NCBI RefSeq assembly: GCF_900176405.1
Contig: NZ_FWXJ01000013.1
Coordinates: 1 to 64,000 of the forward strand
Direction of reading: 5' to 3'
DNA from: Polynucleobacter kasalickyi
GTDB lineage: Bacteria > Pseudomonadota > Gammaproteobacteria > Burkholderiales > Burkholderiaceae
Length of the DNA: 64,000 nt
Below the pieces are notes generated by a model. That model had not been told where the DNA came from. It did no database searches and worked only from the letters and a program-made list of their open reading frames with translations. Position 1 is the stretch's first letter, and each line of letters starts with the position of its first letter. Made by a program: the position numbers and the translations under genes. Shown here one piece after another: positions 57,541 to 64,000 of the stretch.

Positions 57541-58239
57541 TCATTTTTTAAATGGGAACGAATTTATCACACCATTTGACTGAGATTGAATTTGCTCGAG
57601 GATCTTGGACCCGGTTTCAAACAAGAAACTCATTGGGTGAGTAAACTCAACTGCATTTTGCTTATTTACAAAACTTACCCAAGTTTCAGGGCTCACTAAG
57701 CCACCAATTTTCTGACAATGAGCGACATATTGATTTTGTAACTCAATAAATTGACTCAGATTTTGCTCTAAAAAAGGAGCCATCATCCCTTGCAAAGAAT
57801 TACCATAAAACCGAATCATTTTTAATAAACTTTGTTTAGAAAAAATAGGTTGCCCCCCCGCTTCTTCTTCCAGAATAATTTGCATCAAGATGCTTCTTGT
57901 TAAATCATCCCCCGTTTTAGCATCTACCACATGAAAAGGTATATTCGACATGACTAGACCCTTGATATCAAACAAAGTCACATAGGTGCTGTGTAAAGTG
58001 TCATAAAGGCGTCGATTAGGATATTTTTTAATAATTCTTGACTTATCGGGGGTCGAATTGGGCTGTGCACTCTCCTCTTTGGCAATTTTAGAAGGTTCAA
58101 GCGGATCAATTGTCGAAGGTGCAACCGTTTTGACAGACTTTTTTAAACGAGTAGAAACTGGCTTAGTGGTTTTTTTAACGACCGACGCCTGGGCTGAAGT
58201 GTTTGTAGAACTTGTAGGTGTTTTTTTTGTGGTTGCCAT
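57541..58239 (-). CDS. phaR: PHB synthesis repressor PhaR, with long N-terminal extension
   Basis: 232 aa. The PhaR DNA-binding core starts at about residue 67 (SRIIKKYPNRRLYDT, VTLFDIKGLV), followed by the PHB-accumulation regulatory domain (LTRSILMQIILEEEAGGQP and SLLKMIRFYGNSLQG). In other Burkholderiales the core begins within about ten residues of MATTKK; here about 60 residues rich in Thr, Ser, Lys and Pro intervene. PhaR binds DNA and PHB granules and represses phasin genes. A stable hairpin lies 8 bp upstream; no Shine-Dalgarno is visible. Confidence 0.93.
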   Translation of the reverse strand: MATTKKTPTSSTNTSAQASVVKKTTKPVSTRLKKSVKTVAPSTIDPLEPSKIAKEESAQPNSTPDKSRIIKKYPNRRLYDTLHSTYVTLFDIKGLVMSNIPFHVVDAKTGDDLTRSILMQIILEEEAGGQPIFSKQSLLKMIRFYGNSLQGMMAPFLEQNLSQFIELQNQYVAHCQKIGGLVSPETWVSFVNKQNAVEFTHPMSFLFETGSKILEQIQSQSNGVINSFPFKK

Positions 58240-58247
58240 AATTAATC

Positions 58248-58280
58248 AGTAAGGAACACGCAAAGTGCGTATTCCTTACT
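58248..58280 (-). repeat. 15-bp hairpin directly upstream of phaR
   Basis: Arms 58248-58262 and 58266-58280 (AGTAAGGAA... / ...TTCCTTACT) pair over 15 bp with one mismatch and a 3-nt loop. It ends 8 bp before the phaR ATG. No U tract follows, so it is not a standard terminator; candidate PhaR operator, translational control element, or weak terminator after phaB. Confidence 0.65.
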
Positions 58281-58347
58281 ATCATAGTAGATATTACTGA
58301 GAATGCTTCAAAATCAATCTACTAATTAGTATTGATTGACTCATGTT

Positions 58348-58363
58348 CCCACCTACTGGTGGG
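58348..58363 (-). terminator. Short GC-rich hairpin after phaB
   Basis: CCCACC (58348-58353) / GGTGGG (58358-58363) with a 4-nt loop, touching the phaB stop codon on the minus strand. No T tract, so a weak terminator or stabiliser at best. Confidence 0.4.
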
Positions 58364-58364
58364 G

Positions 58365-59105
58365 TTACCCCATGTGCAAGCCACCATTTAAGGAGAAGTC
58401 TGCACCAGTTGAGAAGCCAGATTCATCTGAAGCTAACCAAGCGACAATAGATGCAATTTCACTTGGCGTTCCTAAACGCTTTACAGGAATCGTCTCAACG
58501 ATTTTGTTAAGCACATCTTCCCGGATTGCTTTCACCATATCGGTACCAATGTAGCCAGGTGAAACTGTATTAATGGTTACCCCCTTGGTTGCAACTTCTT
58601 GTGCAAGAGCCATTGTAAAACCTCTTAAACCAGCTTTTGCAGTTGAGTAGTTAGTTTGACCAAATTGACCTTTTTGACCATTTACAGAGGAAATATTAAT
58701 CACGCGCCCCCAACCTTTTTCCACCATACCGTCAATTACTTGTTTGGTAACATTAAATAAAGAGTTTAGATTCGTATCAATTACCGCCCGCCAATCTTCC
58801 GGTGTCATTTTTCTAAACACAGTATCTCTGGTAATACCAGCGTTATTAACCAACACATCAACTTGTCCAATTTCAGCCTTTACTTTATTAAAGGCTTGAA
58901 CGGTACTATTCCAATCACTCACATTACCTTCTGAGGCATGGAAATCAAAACCTAAGGCTTTTTGCTCGGCCAACCAACGGTCTTTTCTAGGGGAGTTAGG
59001 CCCACAACCGGCGACAACCGTAAAACCATCTTGATGCAATCTTTGACAGATCGAAGTACCAATTCCACCCATACCACCAGTTACATAGGCTATTTTCTTT
59101 GACAT
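58365..59105 (-). CDS. phaB: Acetoacetyl-CoA reductase
   Basis: 246 aa short-chain dehydrogenase. Cofactor motif TGGMGGIG at 9-16, NNAG at 87-90, catalytic Ser140, Tyr153 and Lys157. GQKGQFGQTNYSTAKAG is typical of PhaB. NADPH reduction of acetoacetyl-CoA to (R)-3-hydroxybutyryl-CoA. 58 bp after phaC. Confidence 0.95.
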   Translation of the reverse strand: MSKKIAYVTGGMGGIGTSICQRLHQDGFTVVAGCGPNSPRKDRWLAEQKALGFDFHASEGNVSDWNSTVQAFNKVKAEIGQVDVLVNNAGITRDTVFRKMTPEDWRAVIDTNLNSLFNVTKQVIDGMVEKGWGRVINISSVNGQKGQFGQTNYSTAKAGLRGFTMALAQEVATKGVTINTVSPGYIGTDMVKAIREDVLNKIVETIPVKRLGTPSEIASIVAWLASDESGFSTGADFSLNGGLHMG

Positions 59106-59163
59106 TTTATTTCTCCCGTTTTAAATTGAAATATTGCGCAGTTACTTACTCTGTGATTTGATA

Positions 59164-60819
59164 TTAGTTAATTTTGCTTACTTTTTCTTTTACATATGCA
59201 CCGGGGGCAGCCTCTATCACCTTAAATTTCGTAGTACCTAATTTTGAAGGTGCTTTAATTTGTTTGCCACTTTGACTGCTTAACCAATCTCTGAAGTCGC
59301 CCCACCAACTTCCTTCAATAAATTTTGCTCCTTTTAACCATGTGTCAGGATTTTTCGTTCGAACTTGATTCGTCCAGTAATTTCTTTTATTTTTCTTCAG
59401 CGGATTTATTACGCCAGCGATATGTCCAGACGCACCAAGAACAAATTTCGATTTACCTTTGAGGATTTGTGTACTAGTAAATGCTGATTTCCAAGGAACG
59501 ATATGATCCTCCTTAGATGCAAAAATATAAACGGGACAATTAATTTTGCTCAAATCCACGGGTTGATTACAAATCGTAAGCTTGTTGGGATCTTTCAACT
59601 CGTTATTAAGATACATATGCCTCAAGTACCAAGAAAACATGGGGCCTGGCAAATTAGTTGAGTCACTATTCCAAAAAAGCAAATCAAATGATGGCGGTGT
59701 TTTTCCTAATAGATAATTGCTCACTACATAATTCCAAACCAGCTCGTTCGGCCGAAGAAATGAGAAGGTATTGGCCAACTCAACGCCACTTAAAAGTCCA
59801 AAGTTCCCCGTTTTGCCACCAATCGTATTTTCTCTCATATCGACCATCGTCTCATCGATAAAGACATCAAGAACACCAGTATCAGAAAAGTCTAAGAAAG
59901 AGGTCAATAAAATTAAACTAGCGGCGGGATGTATATTTTGATTTGCTAGAACAGCCAAAGCACTTGCTAAAAGAGTGCCCCCAACACAAAATCCCAGCAC
60001 ATTAATTTGAGGAACTTTTGAAATTTCAATACACGTTTGAATCGCTTTGATCACACCAGATGCCACATAATCATCCCAAGTTATCTGCGTCATCGATTCA
60101 TCAGCATTTTTCCAAGAAATCATATAAACCGTAAAACCCTCTTCGACTAAAAAACGAACCATCGAAGACTCAGGTTTTAAATCTAGAATGTAAAACTTAT
60201 TAATACATGGTGGAACCATCAGTAATGGTTTTTCATAAACGGTTTCTGTTAACGGCTTATATTGAATTAACTGAAATAGTTCATTTTGAAACACCACACT
60301 ACCTTCCGTTATGGCTAAATTAACGCCAACTTCAAAAGTGTCACTTGTCGTTTGGGAAATTTTTCCTTCACGCATATCTGCGAGCAAGTGCATTAAGCCA
60401 TTAGTGAGAGATTGACCTCTAGAACTAATCAATTCATTAATAGCTTCAGGATTGGTTGCTAAAAAATTACTAGGGGCAAGTGTTGAAGTTAATTGCTCTG
60501 TAGCAAAGACAATTTTATTTTTAACTTTAGGCTCAGCCTCAACTGCGTTCGCCAAGGATTTGAGGTGTTGGGCATTGACCAAATAGGTTTGATAAATGAT
60601 TTCAGACCAACCTTCATTCCAAATATTCGATTTAAAGCGATTATCAACCTCAATATCAGGTTTTTTGCCACTCCAAACCAGCATCATGTCAGATAGATAC
60701 TTCTTCTCAATTTCAGCTAAAAGATCTGGGGGTATCATTGCCATATCAGCAGGCGCAAGCCGAGGTATCGACCAATTTTGGGGCAAACCAAATCCTGAAT
60801 TTGACAAAATATTCTCCAT
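59164..60819 (-). CDS. phaC: Class I poly(3-hydroxyalkanoate) synthase
   Basis: 551 aa. Lipase-like box GFCVGG with nucleophile Cys278, Asp438 in SKEDHIVPW and His466 in ASGHIAGV complete the triad. N-terminal domain typical of class I enzymes, slightly shorter than the C. necator synthase (589 aa). Polymerises (R)-3-hydroxybutyryl-CoA on granules. AAGGA before the ATG. Follows pgeF by 87 bp. Confidence 0.96.
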   Translation of the reverse strand: MENILSNSGFGLPQNWSIPRLAPADMAMIPPDLLAEIEKKYLSDMMLVWSGKKPDIEVDNRFKSNIWNEGWSEIIYQTYLVNAQHLKSLANAVEAEPKVKNKIVFATEQLTSTLAPSNFLATNPEAINELISSRGQSLTNGLMHLLADMREGKISQTTSDTFEVGVNLAITEGSVVFQNELFQLIQYKPLTETVYEKPLLMVPPCINKFYILDLKPESSMVRFLVEEGFTVYMISWKNADESMTQITWDDYVASGVIKAIQTCIEISKVPQINVLGFCVGGTLLASALAVLANQNIHPAASLILLTSFLDFSDTGVLDVFIDETMVDMRENTIGGKTGNFGLLSGVELANTFSFLRPNELVWNYVVSNYLLGKTPPSFDLLFWNSDSTNLPGPMFSWYLRHMYLNNELKDPNKLTICNQPVDLSKINCPVYIFASKEDHIVPWKSAFTSTQILKGKSKFVLGASGHIAGVINPLKKNKRNYWTNQVRTKNPDTWLKGAKFIEGSWWGDFRDWLSSQSGKQIKAPSKLGTTKFKVIEAAPGAYVKEKVSKIN

Positions 60820-60906
60820 ATTAATTCCTTTACCCTACCAATTTATGCTTAAAAATTAGATGTGTCATGGGGTAATACCCTTAACCATCCAAAAAACATC
60901 AAATCA

Positions 60907-61728
60907 TTACTCAAACCAAATACAGCTAGCAAATCGTCCCGTGATTTTGTCTCTTCTATAAGAGTAAAAATGTTCAGAATTATTATAAGAACATTGTTTT
61001 TCAGTATGAACTTGATGGACACCTAATTGGTTCAAAGTTTCCGTAGCAAGCCCAAAAAGATCCGCAAAATATTTATTAGGTTCATCATTTGGAGTAAAAC
61101 AATGATTAATTGACTGAACGCTTAATAACTTTTTTTGTATAAAACAATCTTTTACTTCCATACCTACTTCGAAGTTTTTTTGACTAATTGAGGGCCCAAT
61201 ATATGCATGGATACCTCCAATAAAACGTTCCTTGGATTTTGGTTTAATCAATTGCACCATCGCCGCAATCGTATGCTGAATGATGCCATTGGCCAACCCT
61301 CGCCAACCTGCATGGCAAGCCGCCACCACCTCTCCTTGGTCATCACAGAGTAATATCGGCAAGCAGTCTGCCGTTAAGATGGCTAAATAATGGGAATCCA
61401 AACTGCTAACAACACCATCAGCTGTTGGTGTTGGATCTCCATTTTTCCAGGGTTGGATAAGAGATACAACTTCAGTGCTGTGGATTTGATTTAAAAAGAA
61501 TGGATACTTACCAATTTGCTGACTAAGTAACTGGCGGTTCGCCCTTACTGAGGAGAGATCATCGTCTACATGTTCGGCTAAGTTCCAACTGCTATAAGGA
61601 GGCTTACTGTAACCACCAAGCTTGGTTGTGACTAATACCTTGACATGCTTAGGCCCACTCCACTTGGGAATGTGAACGATAGATTGTTCAAGGCCCGACT
61701 CTAAATTTAATTGAGAAGATGTTGCCAT
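60907..61728 (-). CDS. pgeF: Purine nucleoside phosphorylase / multicopper-oxidase-like PgeF
   Basis: 273 aa. Zn ligands and catalytic motifs of the family: His in LNQIHSTEVV, Cys in TADCLPILL, His in AACHAGWRGL. Members act on adenosine/inosine or edit peptidoglycan precursors (PgeF). Its start overlaps rluD by 22 bp, the common rluD-pgeF pairing. Confidence 0.93.
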   Translation of the reverse strand: MATSSQLNLESGLEQSIVHIPKWSGPKHVKVLVTTKLGGYSKPPYSSWNLAEHVDDDLSSVRANRQLLSQQIGKYPFFLNQIHSTEVVSLIQPWKNGDPTPTADGVVSSLDSHYLAILTADCLPILLCDDQGEVVAACHAGWRGLANGIIQHTIAAMVQLIKPKSKERFIGGIHAYIGPSISQKNFEVGMEVKDCFIQKKLLSVQSINHCFTPNDEPNKYFADLFGLATETLNQLGVHQVHTEKQCSYNNSEHFYSYRRDKITGRFASCIWFE

Positions 61729-62756
61729 GCTCGCTCCTGAAATCCCAAATCAGCCATCAACTTCAAAAATGCAATTGGTGGTGAACGTGACCAAATTTTT
61801 TCTTCCTCACTATCAGGATGGATCAAGCCTAACTGTGTGGCATGTAACATCTGACCTGGAATAGTGACGGCCTCGTCACCGTAAAAATTATCCATTAATA
61901 ATTTTTGAATCTGTAAAGGTGCTTTCACATGGTAAACAGGGTCATTTAATAAAGGGTAACCAAGATGCTGGAGATGAACCCTAATTTGATGCGTTCTACC
62001 CGTTTGTAATTTACATTCGATCAAGCTGATACTTCGACTATCGAAAGGTACTGTCTGTAGAACAGTAAATGATGTAATCGCTTCTTTTGCACTTGGACCC
62101 TGTGTTACTGCCATTTTCAATCGGTCACGTGGATCACGACCTATTGGCGCATTGATCGTTTTATTAAGCGGAGGCGTGCCCCAAACTAGTGCTAAATACC
62201 TTCTTGAAACCGTTCTAGATTGTAATTGTCGGACTAAATGCGTTTGTGCAATCAGACTTTTTGCGACGACAAGTAATCCAGAAGTATCTTTATCTAAGCG
62301 ATGGACAATGCCAGCTCTAGGAACTTGGGAACACTCTGGAAAGTGATAAAGTAAGGCGTTTAAAAGAGTTCCACTCCAATTTCCGGCTGCTGGATGAACG
62401 ACCAATCCAGCAGGTTTATTAATTAAAGCAATCGAAGAATCTGAATATACAATCTCAAGTGGAATATTTTCGGGATTGAAGGCTTTATTTTGAGGATCCT
62501 CAGGTATTGTGACAAAAAGGGTCTGTTCACCAGTAATTTGATCTTTAATTTGCGCAAATTTGCCACTTTCATACCTTACTAAATTTGCGTCTATCCAGGT
62601 TTGAATTTTACTTCGAGAATACTGGGAAATACACGCGGCAAGAGACTTATCGAGCCTTTCCCCCCGAAAATGTGAAGGAATGATGACAGTTAATTCAGCA
62701 CTTGTCGGGATTTCTTCCGTTAACTCAACTTCATCGATATAATCTTCATTAGACAT
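61707..62756 (-). CDS. rluD: 23S rRNA pseudouridine synthase D
   Basis: 349 aa. N-terminal S4 domain (GERLDKSLAACISQYSRSKI), then RluA-type catalytic domain with Asp in GIVHRLDKDTSGLLVVAKS and TGRTHQIRVHLQH. Modifies helix 69 uridines of 23S rRNA. Divergent from bamD with a 49-bp gap, the order found in many proteobacteria. Confidence 0.95.
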   Translation of the reverse strand: MSNEDYIDEVELTEEIPTSAELTVIIPSHFRGERLDKSLAACISQYSRSKIQTWIDANLVRYESGKFAQIKDQITGEQTLFVTIPEDPQNKAFNPENIPLEIVYSDSSIALINKPAGLVVHPAAGNWSGTLLNALLYHFPECSQVPRAGIVHRLDKDTSGLLVVAKSLIAQTHLVRQLQSRTVSRRYLALVWGTPPLNKTINAPIGRDPRDRLKMAVTQGPSAKEAITSFTVLQTVPFDSRSISLIECKLQTGRTHQIRVHLQHLGYPLLNDPVYHVKAPLQIQKLLMDNFYGDEAVTIPGQMLHATQLGLIHPDSEEEKIWSRSPPIAFLKLMADLGFQERAWQHLLN

Positions 62757-62805
62757 AAATTTTTGTCGTACTTCGCAACCCAGTTTATTAAAAAAGAGAA
62801 CTAAT

Positions 62806-63657
62806 TTGTCTTCTACATCTTTCAGTTTAAATCGCCTTGTAAGATTTACTTTGTTTTTTATTTTTTCCTGCGGCGTTTCTCAATTTTTGACTTCTTGTGC
62901 AAATTCTAATAATGATGTTACCGCTAGTTGGTCACAACAAAAATTAATGGAAGAGGCAAAGCAAGCTTTAACTGATAAAGACTATGCAAATTGTGCCAAA
63001 TATAATGAAAAACTGGAGTCCAGATATCCATTTGGACCTGCTGCAGAACAGGCTCAACTGAATATTGCCTACTGCCACTGGAAGAAAAATGACATTGAAC
63101 TGGCTTTGTTATCGATTAACCGCTTTATTCAATTACACCCTGGTCATCCCGAGATTGATTACGCCTACTACTTGAAGGGCTTAATTACTTTTAATGATAA
63201 TTTAGGATTCTTCGCTTCATTCTCAGGACAAGACTTAAGTGAAAGAGACCCGAAAGCTTCAAAAGATGCATTCGAGGCTTTTAAAACCCTTTCAACTCGT
63301 TATCCTAATAGTAAATATACCCCTGATGCGCTTGATAGAATGCGTTATATCGTCAATTCGTTGGCAGAAAGTGATGTCAATGCTGCTCGTTTTTACTTTC
63401 GCAGAGGTGCTTACATCGCATCAATCAATCGCGCACAAAATGCGATCAAGGAATACGACAGAGCACCAGCTATTGAAGAAGCTCTATATTTAATGGTTAA
63501 ATCTTATGATGCCCTTGGCATGAAAGATCTCAGTGCAGATACCATGCGCGTTTTTACTACAAACTTCCCCCAAAGCGATATTTTTCAAACTGGTAAAAGA
63601 ATCTCGATTACGGCCAGAGAAGCCTCTTGGTGGCAAATTTGGAATACCCAAAAGTAA
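62806..63657 (+). CDS. bamD: Outer membrane assembly lipoprotein BamD
   Basis: 283 aa. Starts at TTG 62806: AAGAGA is about 8 nt upstream and no ATG or GTG in frame precedes the lipobox. Signal region then LTSC with lipidated Cys31. TPR repeats follow (YANCAKYNEKLESRYPFGPA, LALLSINRFIQLHPGHPEID, FEAFKTLSTRYPNSKY). Essential part of the BAM complex. Divergent from rluD. Confidence 0.95.
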   Translation: MSSTSFSLNRLVRFTLFFIFSCGVSQFLTSCANSNNDVTASWSQQKLMEEAKQALTDKDYANCAKYNEKLESRYPFGPAAEQAQLNIAYCHWKKNDIELALLSINRFIQLHPGHPEIDYAYYLKGLITFNDNLGFFASFSGQDLSERDPKASKDAFEAFKTLSTRYPNSKYTPDALDRMRYIVNSLAESDVNAARFYFRRGAYIASINRAQNAIKEYDRAPAIEEALYLMVKSYDALGMKDLSADTMRVFTTNFPQSDIFQTGKRISITAREASWWQIWNTQK

Positions 63658-63669
63658 TTTAACTACTGT

Positions 63670-63694
63670 GGTGATGACCTGATGGCTCATCACC
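63670..63694. terminator. Candidate terminator between bamD and alr
   Basis: Perfect 8-bp arms GGTGATGA (63670-63677) / TCATCACC (63687-63694) with a 9-nt loop, between convergent genes. T-richness on either side is modest. Confidence 0.5.
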
Positions 63695-63721
63695 TTCATT
63701 ACAAAATGACTCAATTCTGAG

Positions 63722-64000
63722 CTAAATCACTTTCAAGGGTACTCGCTGGGTTACTGCGCACATTAACTCATATCCGACTGTGTCACTATACATTGCGACA
63801 TCATCGATTGGTACATTGTTACCCCAAAGTTCGACTTTGGTACCAATATTAGCTTGTGGAACACTACTTAAATCAATGGTAATCATATCCATTGATACCC
63901 GACCAATTAAAGGAACTCTTACACCGCCTAAGTTAGCAATTTCGTCATTAGAGAATTGAACCCAAACAGGCGTTCCCTCCTTCGCATGACGAGGATAGCC
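63722..64000 (-). CDS. alr: Alanine racemase, C-terminal part (partial)
   Basis: The minus strand from 64000 reads [45 protein letters not shown] and [17 protein letters not shown], ending at TAG (63722-63724). 92 residues of the C-terminal beta domain of Alr, including the substrate-binding GRVSMDM. The PLP-binding barrel lies beyond the window. Supplies D-Ala for peptidoglycan. Confidence 0.93.
   Translation of the reverse strand, partial: GYPRHAKEGTPVWVQFSNDEIANLGGVRVPLIGRVSMDMITIDLSSVPQANIGTKVELWGNNVPIDDVAMYSDTVGYELMCAVTQRVPLKVI

Noticed and set aside
1..64000. CRISPR arrays, prophage, integrons, toxin-antitoxin or defence islands
   Set aside because: No regularly spaced repeats, phage structural genes, integrase or recognised defence domains found; apart from the IS30 end the window is core genome.

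Overview
The window is chromosomal DNA from a betaproteobacterium of the Burkholderiales. Low G+C for that order (about 40 percent by eye), compact operons, two Bug-type (TctC-like) solute receptors, and a phaC-phaB-phaR-rimO cluster all fit a Polynucleobacter-like free-living, PHB-storing freshwater bacterium. The genus is an inference from gene content and order; I could not run a similarity search.

Left edge (1-6.4 kb): the last 28 codons of an IS30-family transposase run into the decapitated 3' end of a sensor histidine kinase, so an insertion sequence has broken this gene. Next come a large radical SAM protein with a B12-binding-like domain, a FixJ-type response regulator, a pirin, and a Gfo/Idh/MocA dehydrogenase paired with a Bug receptor. 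A bidirectional terminator closes the block. 6.4-16 kb (minus strand): an amidase plus two-subunit IorAB-type molybdenum hydroxylase operon, tex, and a Bug receptor followed by a ModA-like protein without signal peptide. 16-20 kb: a DUF455 ferritin-like protein and a MaoC hydratase converge on an operon of two hotdog thioesterases, a ComB-like phosphatase and an APH-fold kinase. 20-24.4 kb (plus): queE-queD-tadA-LD-carboxypeptidase-ybiT.

24.4-33 kb: minus-strand tmk-holB-tatD-ankyrin and gloA-DUF1289; plus-strand ygfZ and NRDE; a thioesterase; then the overlapping msrB-yciB-bolA-PpiC operon. 33-41 kb: minus-strand lemA-TPM-TPM-purL-methyltransferase, an orphan YbbA-like ATPase divergent from tesA. 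41-50.4 kb: proteostasis block on the minus strand (tRNA-Leu, tig-clpP-clpX, lon with a sigma32-like promoter, tRNA-Val, ppiD) plus a fused ispDF. 50.5-55 kb (plus): mfd-serB. 55-62.8 kb (minus): rluD-pgeF-phaC-phaB-phaR-rimO-phaA, i.e. the whole PHB route from acetyl-CoA. Right edge: bamD, and the C-terminus of alr running off the window.

Most of the window is conserved housekeeping. I found no CRISPR array, prophage, toxin-antitoxin or defence locus. The best candidates for something not well described are the IS-disrupted kinase / radical SAM / response regulator locus at the left edge, the amidase-IorAB operon, the thioesterase-ComB-thioesterase-kinase operon, the signal-less ModA-like protein, the hairpins in front of tig and phaR, and the N-terminal extension of PhaR.
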